Positions 43,448-52,141 are shown, counted from the first letter of the stretch. The stretch is DNA of 64,000 nucleotides from Actinomycetota bacterium (GCA_018268675.1 JAFDWB010000079.1:1-64000); one strand, 5' to 3'. Numbers and translations are program-made. The notes: a model not told the origin generated them from the sequence alone.

Positions 43448-43852
43448 ATGGCGATGGAGGTCGCGCCGTTCCTGATGTTCGAAGGGGCCGCCGGGGAGGC
43501 GCTCGAGCTGTACGTGTCGGTGTTCGAGGACGCCGAGGCGCTCGACGTGCGCCGGTACGGCGACGCCGGGCCGGGCCCGGCGGGGACGATCGAGCACGCG
43601 GTGCTGCGGCTCGGCGAGCAGCGGGTGCGCCTGATCGACAGCTACGTCGAGCACGAATTCGGCTTCACGCCCGCCGTCTCGCTCTTCGTCGAGCTGGACT
43701 CGGCCGCCGAGGTGGACGCCGCCTTCGCCGCGCTCTCGGCGGGCGGCAGGGTGCTGATGCCGCTCGACGCGTACCCGTTCAGCTCCCGCTTCGCCTGGGT
43801 CGACGACCGCTTCGGCGTCTCCTGGCAGCTGAGCACGCAAACCGCGTTCTGA
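43448..43852 (+). CDS. VOC-family (PhnB/3-demethylubiquinone-9-3-methyltransferase-like) protein
   Basis: A 134-residue vicinal-oxygen-chelate fold protein. FLMFEGAAGEALELYVSVFEDAEAL at the start and RFAWVDDRFGVSWQLS at the end match the PhnB-like subgroup. The catalytic function is unknown. It starts 19 bases after zwf. Confidence 0.85.
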   Translation: MAMEVAPFLMFEGAAGEALELYVSVFEDAEALDVRRYGDAGPGPAGTIEHAVLRLGEQRVRLIDSYVEHEFGFTPAVSLFVELDSAAEVDAAFAALSAGGRVLMPLDAYPFSSRFAWVDDRFGVSWQLSTQTAF

Positions 43853-43868
43853 AGCGGAATCCGGGAAG

Positions 43869-43941
43869 TGGGCGTTACTGGGCTCGAACCAGTGACCTCC
43901 AGCTTGTCGAGCTGGCGCTCTCCCAACTGAGCTAAACGCCC
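43869..43941 (-). tRNA. tRNA-Val (anticodon GAC)
   Basis: On the minus strand the acceptor GGGCGTT pairs with AACGCCC with discriminator A. D arm TAGCTCAGTTGGGAGAGC, anticodon stem CCAGC/GCTGG with loop TCGACAA (anticodon GAC), T arm CACTGGTTCGAGCCCAGTA. 73 bases, CCA not encoded. Confidence 0.95.
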
Positions 43942-44160
43942 GGGGCGCCGGAATGTAGCAGCGCGGCGGGGGCGGGCGGCGCGTCGCGCCCGTACCAAGT
44001 TTCGGCGATCTTTGGGCATCTTTCCCTGGAGAGTGCAACTTTTCGCGGGAGCAGGGGTTTATGGAGCGTCGTCGAAAACACGGCGGCCAAAACTTCAAAG
44101 CTTGAGGACCGACGAGCCAGTGGCGCCTGAGTCGCTGGTGGTACGTCCTTCGGAAACAGG
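43942..44160 (+). other. Gene-free stretch before an orphan terminator; possible small RNA
   Basis: Between tRNA-Val and the terminator at 44161 there is no gene, but the plus-strand terminator lies over 300 bases from the VOC gene stop. A 100-200 base RNA transcribed here, or a long 3' UTR of the VOC gene, would explain it. Several AT-rich words (for example 43998-44060) stand out. No known RNA family is recognised. Confidence 0.35.
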
Positions 44161-44182
44161 GGGCCCCGCAAGGGGCCCTTTT
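44161..44182 (+). terminator. Rho-independent terminator
   Basis: GGGCCCC (44161-44167), GCAA tetraloop, GGGGCCC (44172-44178), then TTTT. This is a textbook intrinsic terminator on the plus strand; the reverse strand has no T-run. Confidence 0.85.
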
Positions 44183-44238
44183 CCGTGCAAGTTACGACGG
44201 TTCACAAATTCTCGGGGCGGAATCGCAATAATCGCGGC

Positions 44239-44745
44239 GTGAACTCGACCGAGACCCCGGGCGGGTCGGGGATCCCGGCCGGCTGGTACGACGATCCGAG
44301 CGGCGCGGGCCTGCGCTGGTGGGACGGCGAGCAGTGGACCGAACACGTCCACACCGCGGAGAGCGCCGCGGCGGCGAGCGCCGCCGCCGGGGGCGACGGC
44401 GACCGGGAAGGGGCACCGCCGCGCGACCTGGTGAAGCTGCGCGAATCGATCCGCGGTCGCGGGGCCAAAACGGTGGGGATGATCCTCGGCGGGATCGTCC
44501 TCCTGATCGTGGTGATCGCGCTGCTCGTCTCGGGAGGGTCGGAAAGCGGCGGCAACGGCGCGCCGGCCGGTGGCGGGGCGAACGCCGGCCAGACCGCGGG
44601 CTCCTCCAAGCAGGCCCAGATCAAGAAGATCGACAAGCAGCTGAAGAACAAGAACCTCTCGAAGTCCCAGAAGAAGAAGCTCGAAGCGGAGAAGAAGAAG
44701 CTCGAAAAGGGCGGCAAGGGCTCCGGGGGCAAGAAGAAGGAATGA
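44239..44745 (+). CDS. DUF2510 single-helix membrane protein with Lys-rich coiled coil
   Basis: A 168-residue protein: DUF2510 motif (GIPAGWYDDPSGAGLRWWDG, residues 11-30), a spacer, one transmembrane helix (TVGMILGGIVLLIVVIALLV, about 78-97), then a Gly/Ser linker and a strongly charged Lys/Glu coiled coil to the end. DUF2510 domains are common at the ends of actinobacterial membrane proteins; function unknown. GTG 44239 was chosen over an upstream TTG-like extension lacking a ribosome site. Confidence 0.82.
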   Translation: MNSTETPGGSGIPAGWYDDPSGAGLRWWDGEQWTEHVHTAESAAAASAAAGGDGDREGAPPRDLVKLRESIRGRGAKTVGMILGGIVLLIVVIALLVSGGSESGGNGAPAGGGANAGQTAGSSKQAQIKKIDKQLKNKNLSKSQKKKLEAEKKKLEKGGKGSGGKKKE

Positions 44746-44784
44746 CCGGGACGGCCGCCGCGCGACCGCCCCGGCACAGCAGGC

Positions 44785-45210
44785 TCAGGCGGCGAAGCTG
44801 AGCGACACCTGGGTGAGTCGGATCGCGTTCCCCGACGGATCGCGGAAGCCGGCGTCGATCCCGTACGGGCGCTCCTCCGGCGCTTCGGAGAACTCGACCC
44901 CGTTGGCGCGCAGGCGCTCGTAGTCGGCGCGGCAGTCGTCGGTGGCCAGGAAGACGGTCCCGGCGAGGCCCTTGGCGGCGAGGTCGCGGACCTGGGCCTG
45001 GGTCGCGGCGTCCACCATCGGCTCGCCCGGGATCGCCATCAGGACGATCGCGACGTCCTCCTGGCCGGGCGGGCTCACCGTGAGCCAGCGGAAGTCGCCC
45101 ATCTCGGCCATCGTCACGTCGGCGCGCACCTCGAAGCCGACCTTCTCGGTCCAGAACTCGAGCGCCTCCTGCTGGTCCTGCACCCACAGCTGCGTGTTGG
45201 CGATCTTCAT
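44785..45210 (-). CDS. VOC-family glyoxalase-like protein
   Basis: A 141-residue VOC-fold protein: IANTQLWVQDQQEALEFWTEKVGFEV starts the first module, FRWLTVSPPGQEDVAIVL follows, and GIDAGFRDPSGNAIRLTQ ends the second. It matches the glyoxalase/bleomycin-resistance group of single-domain proteins. It lies 42 bases downstream of an AraC regulator on the same strand, a common pairing. Confidence 0.86.
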   Translation of the reverse strand: MKIANTQLWVQDQQEALEFWTEKVGFEVRADVTMAEMGDFRWLTVSPPGQEDVAIVLMAIPGEPMVDAATQAQVRDLAAKGLAGTVFLATDDCRADYERLRANGVEFSEAPEERPYGIDAGFRDPSGNAIRLTQVSLSFAA

Positions 45211-45252
45211 CTCGTCCTCCTCGTCTCGTTCGAAATCGACTGTGGGTCGACT

Positions 45253-45687
45253 CTAGGAGCCGTCCACCGGGCTGTCTTCTCGAAACGTGCGCTTTTGCGG
45301 GCGGGCGTAGGCGCGCACGATGCAGCCGGGGACGAGTGCCCGCGAGGCGGCGGGCGGGAAGGAGGCCCGGTAGGCCGTCGGCGTCCTGCCGAAGTTCCGT
45401 TTGAAGCTCGTGGTGAAGGAGCCGACGCTCGTGAGGCCGACGTCGAGGCAGATCTCGGCGACGGAGCGGTCGGTGTCGCGGAGGAGCGCCGCGGCGCGCT
45501 CGAGCCGGCGGGTCAGCAGGTAGGCGTGCGGGGGCTCGCCGAAGGCGCGGCGGAACTCGCGGCTGAAGTGGGCGCGCGAGAGCCCGGCGGCGGCCGCCAT
45601 CTCCTCGACCCGGAGCGGCTCCGCGTAGCGGGCATCGGCCAGGTCCTTGGCGCGGAGCAGGTGCCGGGGGGGCGGTGCGAACGCCAT
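45253..45687 (-). CDS. AraC-family transcriptional regulator (DNA-binding domain only)
   Basis: A 144-residue protein with two helix-turn-helix units: VEEMAAAAGLSRAHFSREFRRAFGEPPHAYL and SVAEICLDVGLTSVGSFTTSFKRNFGRTPTAYR. It has no sensory domain, so it is a short AraC protein. It probably regulates the VOC gene behind it. It is divergent from the large membrane-protein gene at 45716. Confidence 0.92.
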   Translation of the reverse strand: MAFAPPPRHLLRAKDLADARYAEPLRVEEMAAAAGLSRAHFSREFRRAFGEPPHAYLLTRRLERAAALLRDTDRSVAEICLDVGLTSVGSFTTSFKRNFGRTPTAYRASFPPAASRALVPGCIVRAYARPQKRTFREDSPVDGS

Positions 45688-45715
45688 CGTCCCCGCAGTC
45701 TAGGCTCGCAAGTTC

Positions 45716-47488
45716 GTGATCGGGACCTACGCAGCCGCCCTCACTATCGGCGTCGCCTCGCTTGCGATCGGGCAGGCGGCGATCGTCCTCTGCGGGCGTC
45801 GCCGCTGGTCCTGGGCCGCGGCCCCGGTAGGCCTCGCGATCCTCTGCGCGGTCTGCTGGGGAACGGTGCGGCTGCCGGGCGAGGGGTCGATCTCGGCGAT
45901 CGCCGTCCTGCTCCTGCTCGCCGCCTCGCTCGTCTATCTGCAGGGGCGCGGGGTCTGGCGCGAGCCCTTCGCCGCGGGCTGGCCGGTGGCGGTCCTGGCG
46001 GCGCTCGCCGCGTCGCTGCCGTTCGTCGTCGAAGGCCACTTCGGCATCCTCGGCACCAGCTTCAACCCGGACATGTCGCAGCACCTGCTGGCCGCCGACC
46101 AGCTCGCCCATGGCCACGCGGGGCAGCTGATCCGGCAGGGGTACCCGCTCGGCCCGCACTCGATCGTCGTCGCGCTGAACAAGGGGCTCGGCATCAGCCT
46201 CGTCGACGGGTTCAGCGGGCTGATGGTGGCGGTCGCGGTGATGGCACCGTTGAGCGCGCTGGCCGCCTTCCGCGATCTGCGCGCGCTCCCCCGCACCGCG
46301 GCGGCACTCCTCGTCGGCCTCGCCTACGTCGTCGCCTCCTACTTCGCCCAGGGCGCCTTCAAGGAGGTGATGCTCGCCTTCTTCCTGCTCGGCTTCGTGC
46401 TCTTCCTCCGCGAAGGGGCGCGCGAACCGGTCGACTCCCCGCTGCGCTTCGTCCCCGCCGCGCTGATCGCCGTCGGGGCGGTCTACACGTACAGCTTCCC
46501 GGGCCTGCTGTGGCTGCTCGGGACGGTGGTGGTGTGGGCGCTGGTGGAACTGGCGCTGCGCCAACGGCCCCGTCCCGGGCTCACGCGGGCTGCCCTGGTC
46601 GCGCTCGGCGTGCTGGTCGTCCTGGTCGCCCCCGAGATCGGCCGGATGATCGACTTCGAGAAGTTCGAAACCTTCAACCCCAACGGCCCCGGGCTCGGCA
46701 ACCTGTTCGGCCAGATCTCGCCGTTCGAGGCGCTCGGGATCTGGCCGTCCGGGGACTTCCGCCTCGCGCCCGGGGACGGCTCGGTCCCCGCCGCCGGCTA
46801 CTACCTCGGTGCCGCCTTCGCGACCGTTCTCCTCCTCTACGGCATCTGGCGCTGTTGGCGGGCGCGCGAGACCGTCGTCCTCTCGGGCCTCTTCGTCGCC
46901 GCGTTCGCCTACCTCGCCGCCCGCGTCGGCGGCACCGCCTACACCTCGGCCAAGGCGATCGAGATCGCGGCGCCCCTCTGCGCCCTGACGATCCTCCTGC
47001 CGCTGACCCAGGAGGCGGTGTGGGGCGCTTCCGTCTCCACGCGACAGAAGGTCTCCACGGCCGCATGGGGGGCCTTCGTCGCCGCGGCCGGGCTCTGCAC
47101 GGCGCTCGCCTTCGCCAACGCGCCGGTCGGCCCGTCGTCATACTCCGCCTCGCTGACCGGCCTGCGGCCGCTGGTCGCCAACGGCTCGACCGTCGTCCTC
47201 GCCTCGCCCGAATTCCTCGCCGAAGACCACGGCACCAACTACATCGCCTGGGAGCTGCGCGGCGGGCGGGTCTGCATCGAGACCCGCGCCGAAGCCGCGG
47301 GGAAACCGCCGAAGGGGGTCCGCTACGTGATCACCGAGGGCTCTCGGCGCGAGCCGCCCTTCAAGGGCCTGCGGGTGCGCAGGGTGGCCGACCCGTACGT
47401 GCTCTGGGAAGTGAAGGGCCCGGTCGCGCCGCACAGCGTCTGCCCGCTGATCGCGGTCCGCCAGGCGCGCCAGGGTCCCGCCCGCTGA
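45716..47488 (+). CDS. Large multi-pass membrane protein, possibly GT-C-like
   Basis: A 590-residue protein with 10-13 hydrophobic segments and a soluble C-terminal part. The loop SFNPDMSQHLLAADQLAHG (near residue 114) has an acidic residue in the first large loop and a Gln-His pair, as in membrane glycosyltransferase-like proteins, but no diagnostic motif is present. Function not assigned. GTG 45716 start; thrS follows 26 bases after its stop, so the two may be cotranscribed. Confidence 0.7.
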   Translation: MIGTYAAALTIGVASLAIGQAAIVLCGRRRWSWAAAPVGLAILCAVCWGTVRLPGEGSISAIAVLLLLAASLVYLQGRGVWREPFAAGWPVAVLAALAASLPFVVEGHFGILGTSFNPDMSQHLLAADQLAHGHAGQLIRQGYPLGPHSIVVALNKGLGISLVDGFSGLMVAVAVMAPLSALAAFRDLRALPRTAAALLVGLAYVVASYFAQGAFKEVMLAFFLLGFVLFLREGAREPVDSPLRFVPAALIAVGAVYTYSFPGLLWLLGTVVVWALVELALRQRPRPGLTRAALVALGVLVVLVAPEIGRMIDFEKFETFNPNGPGLGNLFGQISPFEALGIWPSGDFRLAPGDGSVPAAGYYLGAAFATVLLLYGIWRCWRARETVVLSGLFVAAFAYLAARVGGTAYTSAKAIEIAAPLCALTILLPLTQEAVWGASVSTRQKVSTAAWGAFVAAAGLCTALAFANAPVGPSSYSASLTGLRPLVANGSTVVLASPEFLAEDHGTNYIAWELRGGRVCIETRAEAAGKPPKGVRYVITEGSRREPPFKGLRVRRVADPYVLWEVKGPVAPHSVCPLIAVRQARQGPAR

Positions 47489-47514
47489 GCAGCGCGCGGC
47501 GGGCGCCACGTACC

Positions 47515-49464
47515 ATGGCGTCCGTGGAGGCCGCAACCGACAAGATCGTCGTCACGCTCCCCGACGGGACGCCGCTGGAGCTGCCCGCGGGCGCGACCGG
47601 GGCCGACGCCGCCGCGGCGATCGGGCCGGGGCTCGCCAAGGCCGCGCTGGCGGTCAAGGTCGACGGTGGCCTGCGCGACCTCGACGCGCCGCTGCCGGAG
47701 GGCGGGGCGGAGGTGGCGATCCTCACCGAGCGCGACCCCGAGGCGCTGGAGCTGATCCGCCACGACGCCGCCCACGTGATGGCGGAGGCGGTGACCGAGC
47801 TCTACCCGGGCACCAAGGTGACGATCGGGCCGCCGATCGACTCGGGCTTCTACTACGACTTCGAGTTCCCCCCGGATACAAAGATCAACGAGGACGACCT
47901 GCCGAAGATCGAGCAGCTGATGCAGAAGCACATCGCCGCCGACGAGCACTTCTCTCGCCGCGACGTGCCGGTCGCCGAGGCGCTCGACATCTTCCGCGCC
48001 CAGGACCAGGGCTTCAAGGTCGAGCTGATCGAGGACCTGGTGAAGAACGAAGGCGTCGAGACGGTCTCCCTCTACCGCAACGGGGACTTCGAGGACCTCT
48101 GCCGCGGCCCGCACTCGCCGTCCACCAACCGGATCAAGGCGATCAAGCTGAACTCGGTCGCGGGCGCCTACTGGCGCGGCGACGAGCACCGCGAGCAGCT
48201 GACCCGCATCTACGGCACCGCGTTCTTCTCGCAGAAGGACCTCGAGGCGCACCTGGAGCGGATCGCCGAGGCCGAAGCACGCGACCACCGCCGGCTCGGC
48301 CCCGAGCTGGAGCTCTTCATGCTCCGCCCCGAGGCGCCCGGGATGCCGTTCTGGCTCCCCAACGGCACCACGCTCCTGCACCTGATCGAAGCCGAGGTCC
48401 GCGAGCAGCTGCGCAAGCGCGACTACAAGGAGATCGCGACGCCGCAGGTGCTCGACGAGGCGCTCTGGCACCGCTCCGGGCACTGGGACAACTACAAGGA
48501 CGAGATGTACTTCATGCAGGACGACGACCGGCGCTACGCGCTGCGGCCGATGAACTGCCCCGGCGCTTGTCTCGTCTACGGCTCCGACCGCCACTCCTAC
48601 CGCGAGCTGCCGCTGCGGCTCGCCGAGTTCGGCCGGGTCAGCCGCAACGAGCGCGAGGGCGTCCTGCACGGCCTGCTGCGCGTGCGCGCCTTCACCCAGG
48701 ACGACGCCCACGTCTACTGCACCGAGGACCAGATCACCGCCGAGGTCGCCTCGATCTGCGAGGCGATCGACGAGCTCTACGCCCGCTTCGGCTTCGAGGA
48801 CGTGAAAGTGGAGCTCTCCACGCGCCCCGACAAGTCGATGGGGACCGAGGAGCAGTGGCGCAAGGCGGAGGCGGCGCTCGCCGAGGCGCTCGACTCACAG
48901 GGGCGCGAGTACGAGCTGAACCCCGGCGACGGGGCCTTCTACGGGCCGAAGATCGACTTCCACGTCACCGACGCGCTCGGCCGCTCCTGGCAGTGCGGCA
49001 CCTGCCAGCTCGACTTCCAGATGCCGGAGCGCTTCGACCTCAGCTACACCGGCGCCGACGACGGCGCCCACCGGCCGGTGATGATCCACCGGGCGTTGCT
49101 CGGCTCGATGGAGCGCTTCGCGGGGATCCTGATCGAGCACCACGCGGGCCGCTTCCCGACCTGGCTGGCGCCGGTGCAGGCGATCGTGCTGCCGATCTCC
49201 GACCGCCACAACGAGTACGGGCGGCGCGCCCACGACGAGCTCCGCGACCTGGGCGTGCGGGTGGCGATCGACGACCGCTCGGAGTCGGTGGGGCGGAAGA
49301 TCCGCGATGCCTCGCTCGGCCGCTACCCCTACATGGTGGTGGTGGGCGACCGCGAGCAGGAGGCGGGAGCGGTGGCGGTGCGCTCGCACGCCGACGGTGA
49401 CGTCGGGGAGATGGGGCTGGCCGAGTTCGCGGCCCGCATCGAGCGGGAGACGGCGGGGGCCTGA
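47515..49464 (+). CDS. thrS: Threonyl-tRNA synthetase
   Basis: A 649-residue class II synthetase. A TGS domain (residues about 8-70) is followed by the editing domain with HDAAHVMAEAVTELYPGTK near 82, catalytic motif 2 (RPMNCPGACLVYGS and FGRVSRNEREGVLHGL), the zinc site Cys in NCPG, and motif 3 (PVMIHRALLGSMERF). The C-terminal anticodon-binding domain is complete. It is the first gene of the thrS-infC-rpmI-rplT-pheST series. ATG 47515 gives the proper TGS N-terminus; the much longer open frame upstream is not coding. Confidence 0.96.
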   Translation: MASVEAATDKIVVTLPDGTPLELPAGATGADAAAAIGPGLAKAALAVKVDGGLRDLDAPLPEGGAEVAILTERDPEALELIRHDAAHVMAEAVTELYPGTKVTIGPPIDSGFYYDFEFPPDTKINEDDLPKIEQLMQKHIAADEHFSRRDVPVAEALDIFRAQDQGFKVELIEDLVKNEGVETVSLYRNGDFEDLCRGPHSPSTNRIKAIKLNSVAGAYWRGDEHREQLTRIYGTAFFSQKDLEAHLERIAEAEARDHRRLGPELELFMLRPEAPGMPFWLPNGTTLLHLIEAEVREQLRKRDYKEIATPQVLDEALWHRSGHWDNYKDEMYFMQDDDRRYALRPMNCPGACLVYGSDRHSYRELPLRLAEFGRVSRNEREGVLHGLLRVRAFTQDDAHVYCTEDQITAEVASICEAIDELYARFGFEDVKVELSTRPDKSMGTEEQWRKAEAALAEALDSQGREYELNPGDGAFYGPKIDFHVTDALGRSWQCGTCQLDFQMPERFDLSYTGADDGAHRPVMIHRALLGSMERFAGILIEHHAGRFPTWLAPVQAIVLPISDRHNEYGRRAHDELRDLGVRVAIDDRSESVGRKIRDASLGRYPYMVVVGDREQEAGAVAVRSHADGDVGEMGLAEFAARIERETAGA

Positions 49465-49474
49465 GCGGTGCGGC

Positions 49475-49502
49475 TTGCCAACCGGCCGTCTGCGTCTATA
49501 CT
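49475..49502 (+). promoter_or_regulatory. Promoter candidate for infC
   Basis: TTGCCA (49475-49480), a 16-base spacer and TATACT (49497-49502) match the housekeeping sigma consensus and lie right after the thrS stop. Confidence 0.6.
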
Positions 49503-49517
49503 CCTCGGAACTTGACT

Positions 49518-49565
49518 GTGGGCACCTCAAATATTCGCCGTGGCCGCTGAGCGCCCCGTGCCCAC
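49518..49565 (+). promoter_or_regulatory. infC leader hairpin
   Basis: GTGGGCAC (49518-49525) pairs with GTGCCCAC (49558-49565) across a 32-base loop in the predicted infC leader. In many bacteria infC and its ribosomal partners are autoregulated through their leader, so a regulatory structure is plausible. Confidence 0.4.
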
Positions 49566-49607
49566 GATTCGAAGCCTCGTCCTCTTGAAGCAACTCAACT
49601 CTCACTA

Positions 49608-50222
49608 GTGCCGGTCCCGCGTAGGTTCGATCGGCGCCCACCAGAGCGCGACACGACGAGGATCAACGAGCGGATCCGCGTCCCCCAGGTACGCCTGATC
49701 GGCGCCGACGGGGAGCAGCTCGGGATCGTCGACACCACGGAGGCGCTGCGCCGCGCCCAGGCGGCCGATCTCGATCTGGTCGAGGTCGCGCCGAACTCCA
49801 AGCCGCCGGTCACCCGGATGCTCGACTACTCGAAGTACAAATACGAGCAGGAGCAGAAGCAGAAGGCGGCGCGCAAGCACCAGCAGCAGGTCAACATCCG
49901 CGAAATCAAGCTGCGGCCGAAGATCGCGGCGAACGACTACAACACCAAGAAGGGCCACGTCGAGCGGTTCCTCAAGCACGGCGACAAGGTCAAAATCACG
50001 ATCATGTTCCGGGGGCGCGAGCAGGCCCACCCGGAGCGCGGTCGCGACCTCCTGCAGAAGCTCTTCGAGGACCTCGGCGGCCTCGCCACGATCGAGTCGG
50101 CTCCCCTCCAGGAAGGCCGCAACATGAGCATGCTGCTCGCGCCGAGCAAAGAGGCCCGCGGCGCCGCCACGGCGGCGGCCGAGCCCGCGGCCGAGGCCGA
50201 CAGCACCGCGGCCCAGGGGTAG
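49608..50222 (+). CDS. infC: Translation initiation factor IF-3
   Basis: A 204-residue factor that dissociates 70S ribosomes and proofreads start codon selection on the 30S subunit. The N-domain motif [22 protein letters not shown] and the C-domain [17 protein letters not shown] are clear; an acidic-alanine tail follows. The GTG at 49608 has no good ribosome site, and an in-frame ATC at 49662, preceded by ACGAGG, would be an alternative. infC is known in other bacteria to use rare starts. Confidence 0.94.
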   Translation: MPVPRRFDRRPPERDTTRINERIRVPQVRLIGADGEQLGIVDTTEALRRAQAADLDLVEVAPNSKPPVTRMLDYSKYKYEQEQKQKAARKHQQQVNIREIKLRPKIAANDYNTKKGHVERFLKHGDKVKITIMFRGREQAHPERGRDLLQKLFEDLGGLATIESAPLQEGRNMSMLLAPSKEARGAATAAAEPAAEADSTAAQG

Positions 50223-50262
50223 GTCGGCCGGCGCCCGTGGGCGCGCCCGGGCCCTTCACCGC

Positions 50263-50311
50263 GGTGAGTTCGCACTTATCTACAACTGTCGTGGCCAACT
50301 GCGAACGCGCC
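50263..50311. repeat. Palindromic element family B, copy 3
   Basis: 49 bases, arms GTTCGCA (50267-50273) and TGCGAAC (50300-50306), aligning with copy 2 over its whole length. It lies between the stop codons of infC and the reversed wecB, and is a single copy without a family A partner. Confidence 0.78.
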
Positions 50312-50358
50312 GGCCTCGCGCCACCGAGGCGCGGGCCGGCTCCTCGGGCGGCGGCCGG

Positions 50359-51459
50359 CTACGCGGTGAGCATCTCCGGGTCGGGCGGGGCGAGGATGTC
50401 GGCGATCCGCTCGGCGGCCTGGCCGTCCCAGAGGGGTGGGGGCGGGGGACGGTCGGCGGGTCGGTTGGCGAGGAACGCGGGGATTTCGGCGATCGCGGAG
50501 GGCTCGAGGCCGAGGAGGGTGTTGGTGCCGAGGGTGACGGTGACGGGGCGCTCGGTGTTGGCGCGCAGGGTGAAGCAGGGGACGCCGAGGTAGGTGGTCT
50601 CCTCCTGGATGCCGCCCGAGTCGGTGAGGACGGCGCGGGCGTCGGTGACGAGGGAGAGGAAGTCGAGATAGCCGAAGGGCTCGGTGAGGTGGAGGCCTTC
50701 GGGGGCGCTCCAGTCGGGCAGCGCCTCCATCATCTTCCGCGTCCGCGGGTGGACCGGGAACACGACCGGCATCCCCTGTGTCAGGTGGGATAGGTGGTGG
50801 ACCGTCTCGCCCAGTAGCGGGCCGTCCACGAGGGCCGGGCGATGGAGGGTGACGAGGAGGTAGGAGCCGGGGGAGAGGCCCAGTTGCGCCGCCGCCCCCG
50901 TCGCCGCGATCCGGTCCTCCAGCGCGACCAGCGTGTCGATCATCGTGTTGCCGACGAAGTGCATCCGTTCCTGCCCGACACCTTCGGCGCGCAGGTTGCC
51001 GATCGCGTCCTCGGAGTGCAGGAAGAGGTGGGAGGAGAAGCGGTCGGCGACGATCCGGTTGACCTCCTCGGGCATCGTCATGTCGAAGCTGCGCAGGCCG
51101 GACTCCACGTGGGCGACCGGCAGCTCCATCTTCACCGCGGTCAGCACCGCCGCCAGGGTCGAGTTGACGTCGCCGGGGACGACGATCAGGTCCGGGCGCT
51201 CCGCCTCGATCACCGGCTCCAGCCGCTCCATCGTGCGCGCCGTCTGCTGGGCGTGGGTGCCGGAGCCGACCTCCAGCATGTGGTCGGGCGCGGGCACACC
51301 GAGCTCCTCGAGGAAGACCTCCGACATCAACCGGTCGTAGTGCTGTCCGGTGTGGACGATCGCGTGCCGGCCCTCCGGCAGGCGGTCCCGCATCGCCGCG
51401 ATCACCGGTGCCGTCTTGACGAAATTGGGGCGGGTGCCGACGACGTAGAGGACCCTCAT
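50359..51459 (-). CDS. wecB: UDP-N-acetylglucosamine 2-epimerase (non-hydrolysing)
   Basis: A 366-residue enzyme converting UDP-GlcNAc to UDP-ManNAc, used in cell-surface polysaccharide. N-terminal GTRPNFVKTAPVIAAM, HTGQHYDRLMSEVFLEELG near 36, VPGDVNSTLAAVLTAVK near 94, and LTDSGGIQEETTYLGVP near 279 are diagnostic. It is inserted in reverse between infC and rpmI, breaking the usual infC-rpmI-rplT order. Confidence 0.95.
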   Translation of the reverse strand: MRVLYVVGTRPNFVKTAPVIAAMRDRLPEGRHAIVHTGQHYDRLMSEVFLEELGVPAPDHMLEVGSGTHAQQTARTMERLEPVIEAERPDLIVVPGDVNSTLAAVLTAVKMELPVAHVESGLRSFDMTMPEEVNRIVADRFSSHLFLHSEDAIGNLRAEGVGQERMHFVGNTMIDTLVALEDRIAATGAAAQLGLSPGSYLLVTLHRPALVDGPLLGETVHHLSHLTQGMPVVFPVHPRTRKMMEALPDWSAPEGLHLTEPFGYLDFLSLVTDARAVLTDSGGIQEETTYLGVPCFTLRANTERPVTVTLGTNTLLGLEPSAIAEIPAFLANRPADRPPPPPLWDGQAAERIADILAPPDPEMLTA

Positions 51460-51554
51460 CGCCGCGGGAGACTACTCGCGGACGGGGAGGTCCGGCGCAA
51501 GTCCGGTGCCGGCCGTCGGTCGGGCGCCCGCTTCTGCTTCAATGTCGGACCCGT

Positions 51555-51755
51555 ATGCCGAAGATGAAAACCCATTCGGGCGCCAAGAAGCGCTTCAAGA
51601 AGTCGGCCACCGGCAAGATCCGCGGCCGCCACTCTTACTCGAGCCACATCCTCGAGAAAAAGTCGCCGAAGCGTAAGCGGAAGATGGCGCGGCCCGCGGC
51701 GATCGCCAAGGTCGACGTGCCGAACGTGCGCAAACTCCTCGGAGGCGGCAAGTGA
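51555..51755 (+). CDS. rpmI: 50S ribosomal protein L35
   Basis: A 66-residue very basic protein with the family start MPKMKTHSGAKKRFKKSATGK. It overlaps rplT by 4 bases (GTGA). Confidence 0.97.
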   Translation: MPKMKTHSGAKKRFKKSATGKIRGRHSYSSHILEKKSPKRKRKMARPAAIAKVDVPNVRKLLGGGK

Positions 51756-52111
51756 GTCGGGTCAAGCGCAGCGTCCACGCGCGCAAGAAGCGCCGCAAGG
51801 TGCTGAAGGAAGCCAAGGGCTACTTCGGCCGCAAGCACTCTTCCTACCGGTTCGCCAAAGAGCAGGTGCAGCGGTCGGGCATGTACGCCTACCGCGACCG
51901 GCGCAACAAGAAGCGGACCTTCCGCCGGCTCTGGATCACCCGGATCAACGCCGCCGCGCGGCAGGAGGGCATGAGCTACTCCGAACTGATCAACGGCCTG
52001 AGCAAGGCCGAGGTCGAGGTGAACCGCAAGATGCTGGCCGAGATCGCCGTGTCGGACCCGGAGGGGTTCCGCCGATTCGTGGAGATAGCCCGGGAGGGTG
52101 CGGCCGCCTGA
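51752..52111 (+). CDS. rplT: 50S ribosomal protein L20
   Basis: A 119-residue basic protein of the 50S subunit with HARKKRRKVLKEAKGYFGRK near the N-terminus and RRLWITRINAAARQEGMSYS in the middle. GTG start at 51752. An intrinsic terminator follows 30 bases after the stop. Confidence 0.98.
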   Translation: MSRVKRSVHARKKRRKVLKEAKGYFGRKHSSYRFAKEQVQRSGMYAYRDRRNKKRTFRRLWITRINAAARQEGMSYSELINGLSKAEVEVNRKMLAEIAVSDPEGFRRFVEIAREGAAA

Positions 52112-52141
52112 GCGCAGGCTGACACTTTTCACTCTTCCGGG

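Noticed and set aside
44161-44182. The hairpin as a mobile palindrome like families A-D
   Set aside because: It has a GCAA tetraloop and a T-tract and fits an intrinsic terminator; no second copy seen.
45295-47514. Upstream 740-codon extension of the thrS frame
   Set aside because: It overlaps a membrane-protein gene in another frame and the AraC gene; thrS has a normal TGS N-terminus at 47515.
51490-51520. GGCGCAAGTCCGGTGCCGG upstream of rpmI resembles part of a cobalamin riboswitch
   Set aside because: Only one short block matches; the 95-base gap is too small for the rest of the riboswitch and ribosomal genes are not known targets.
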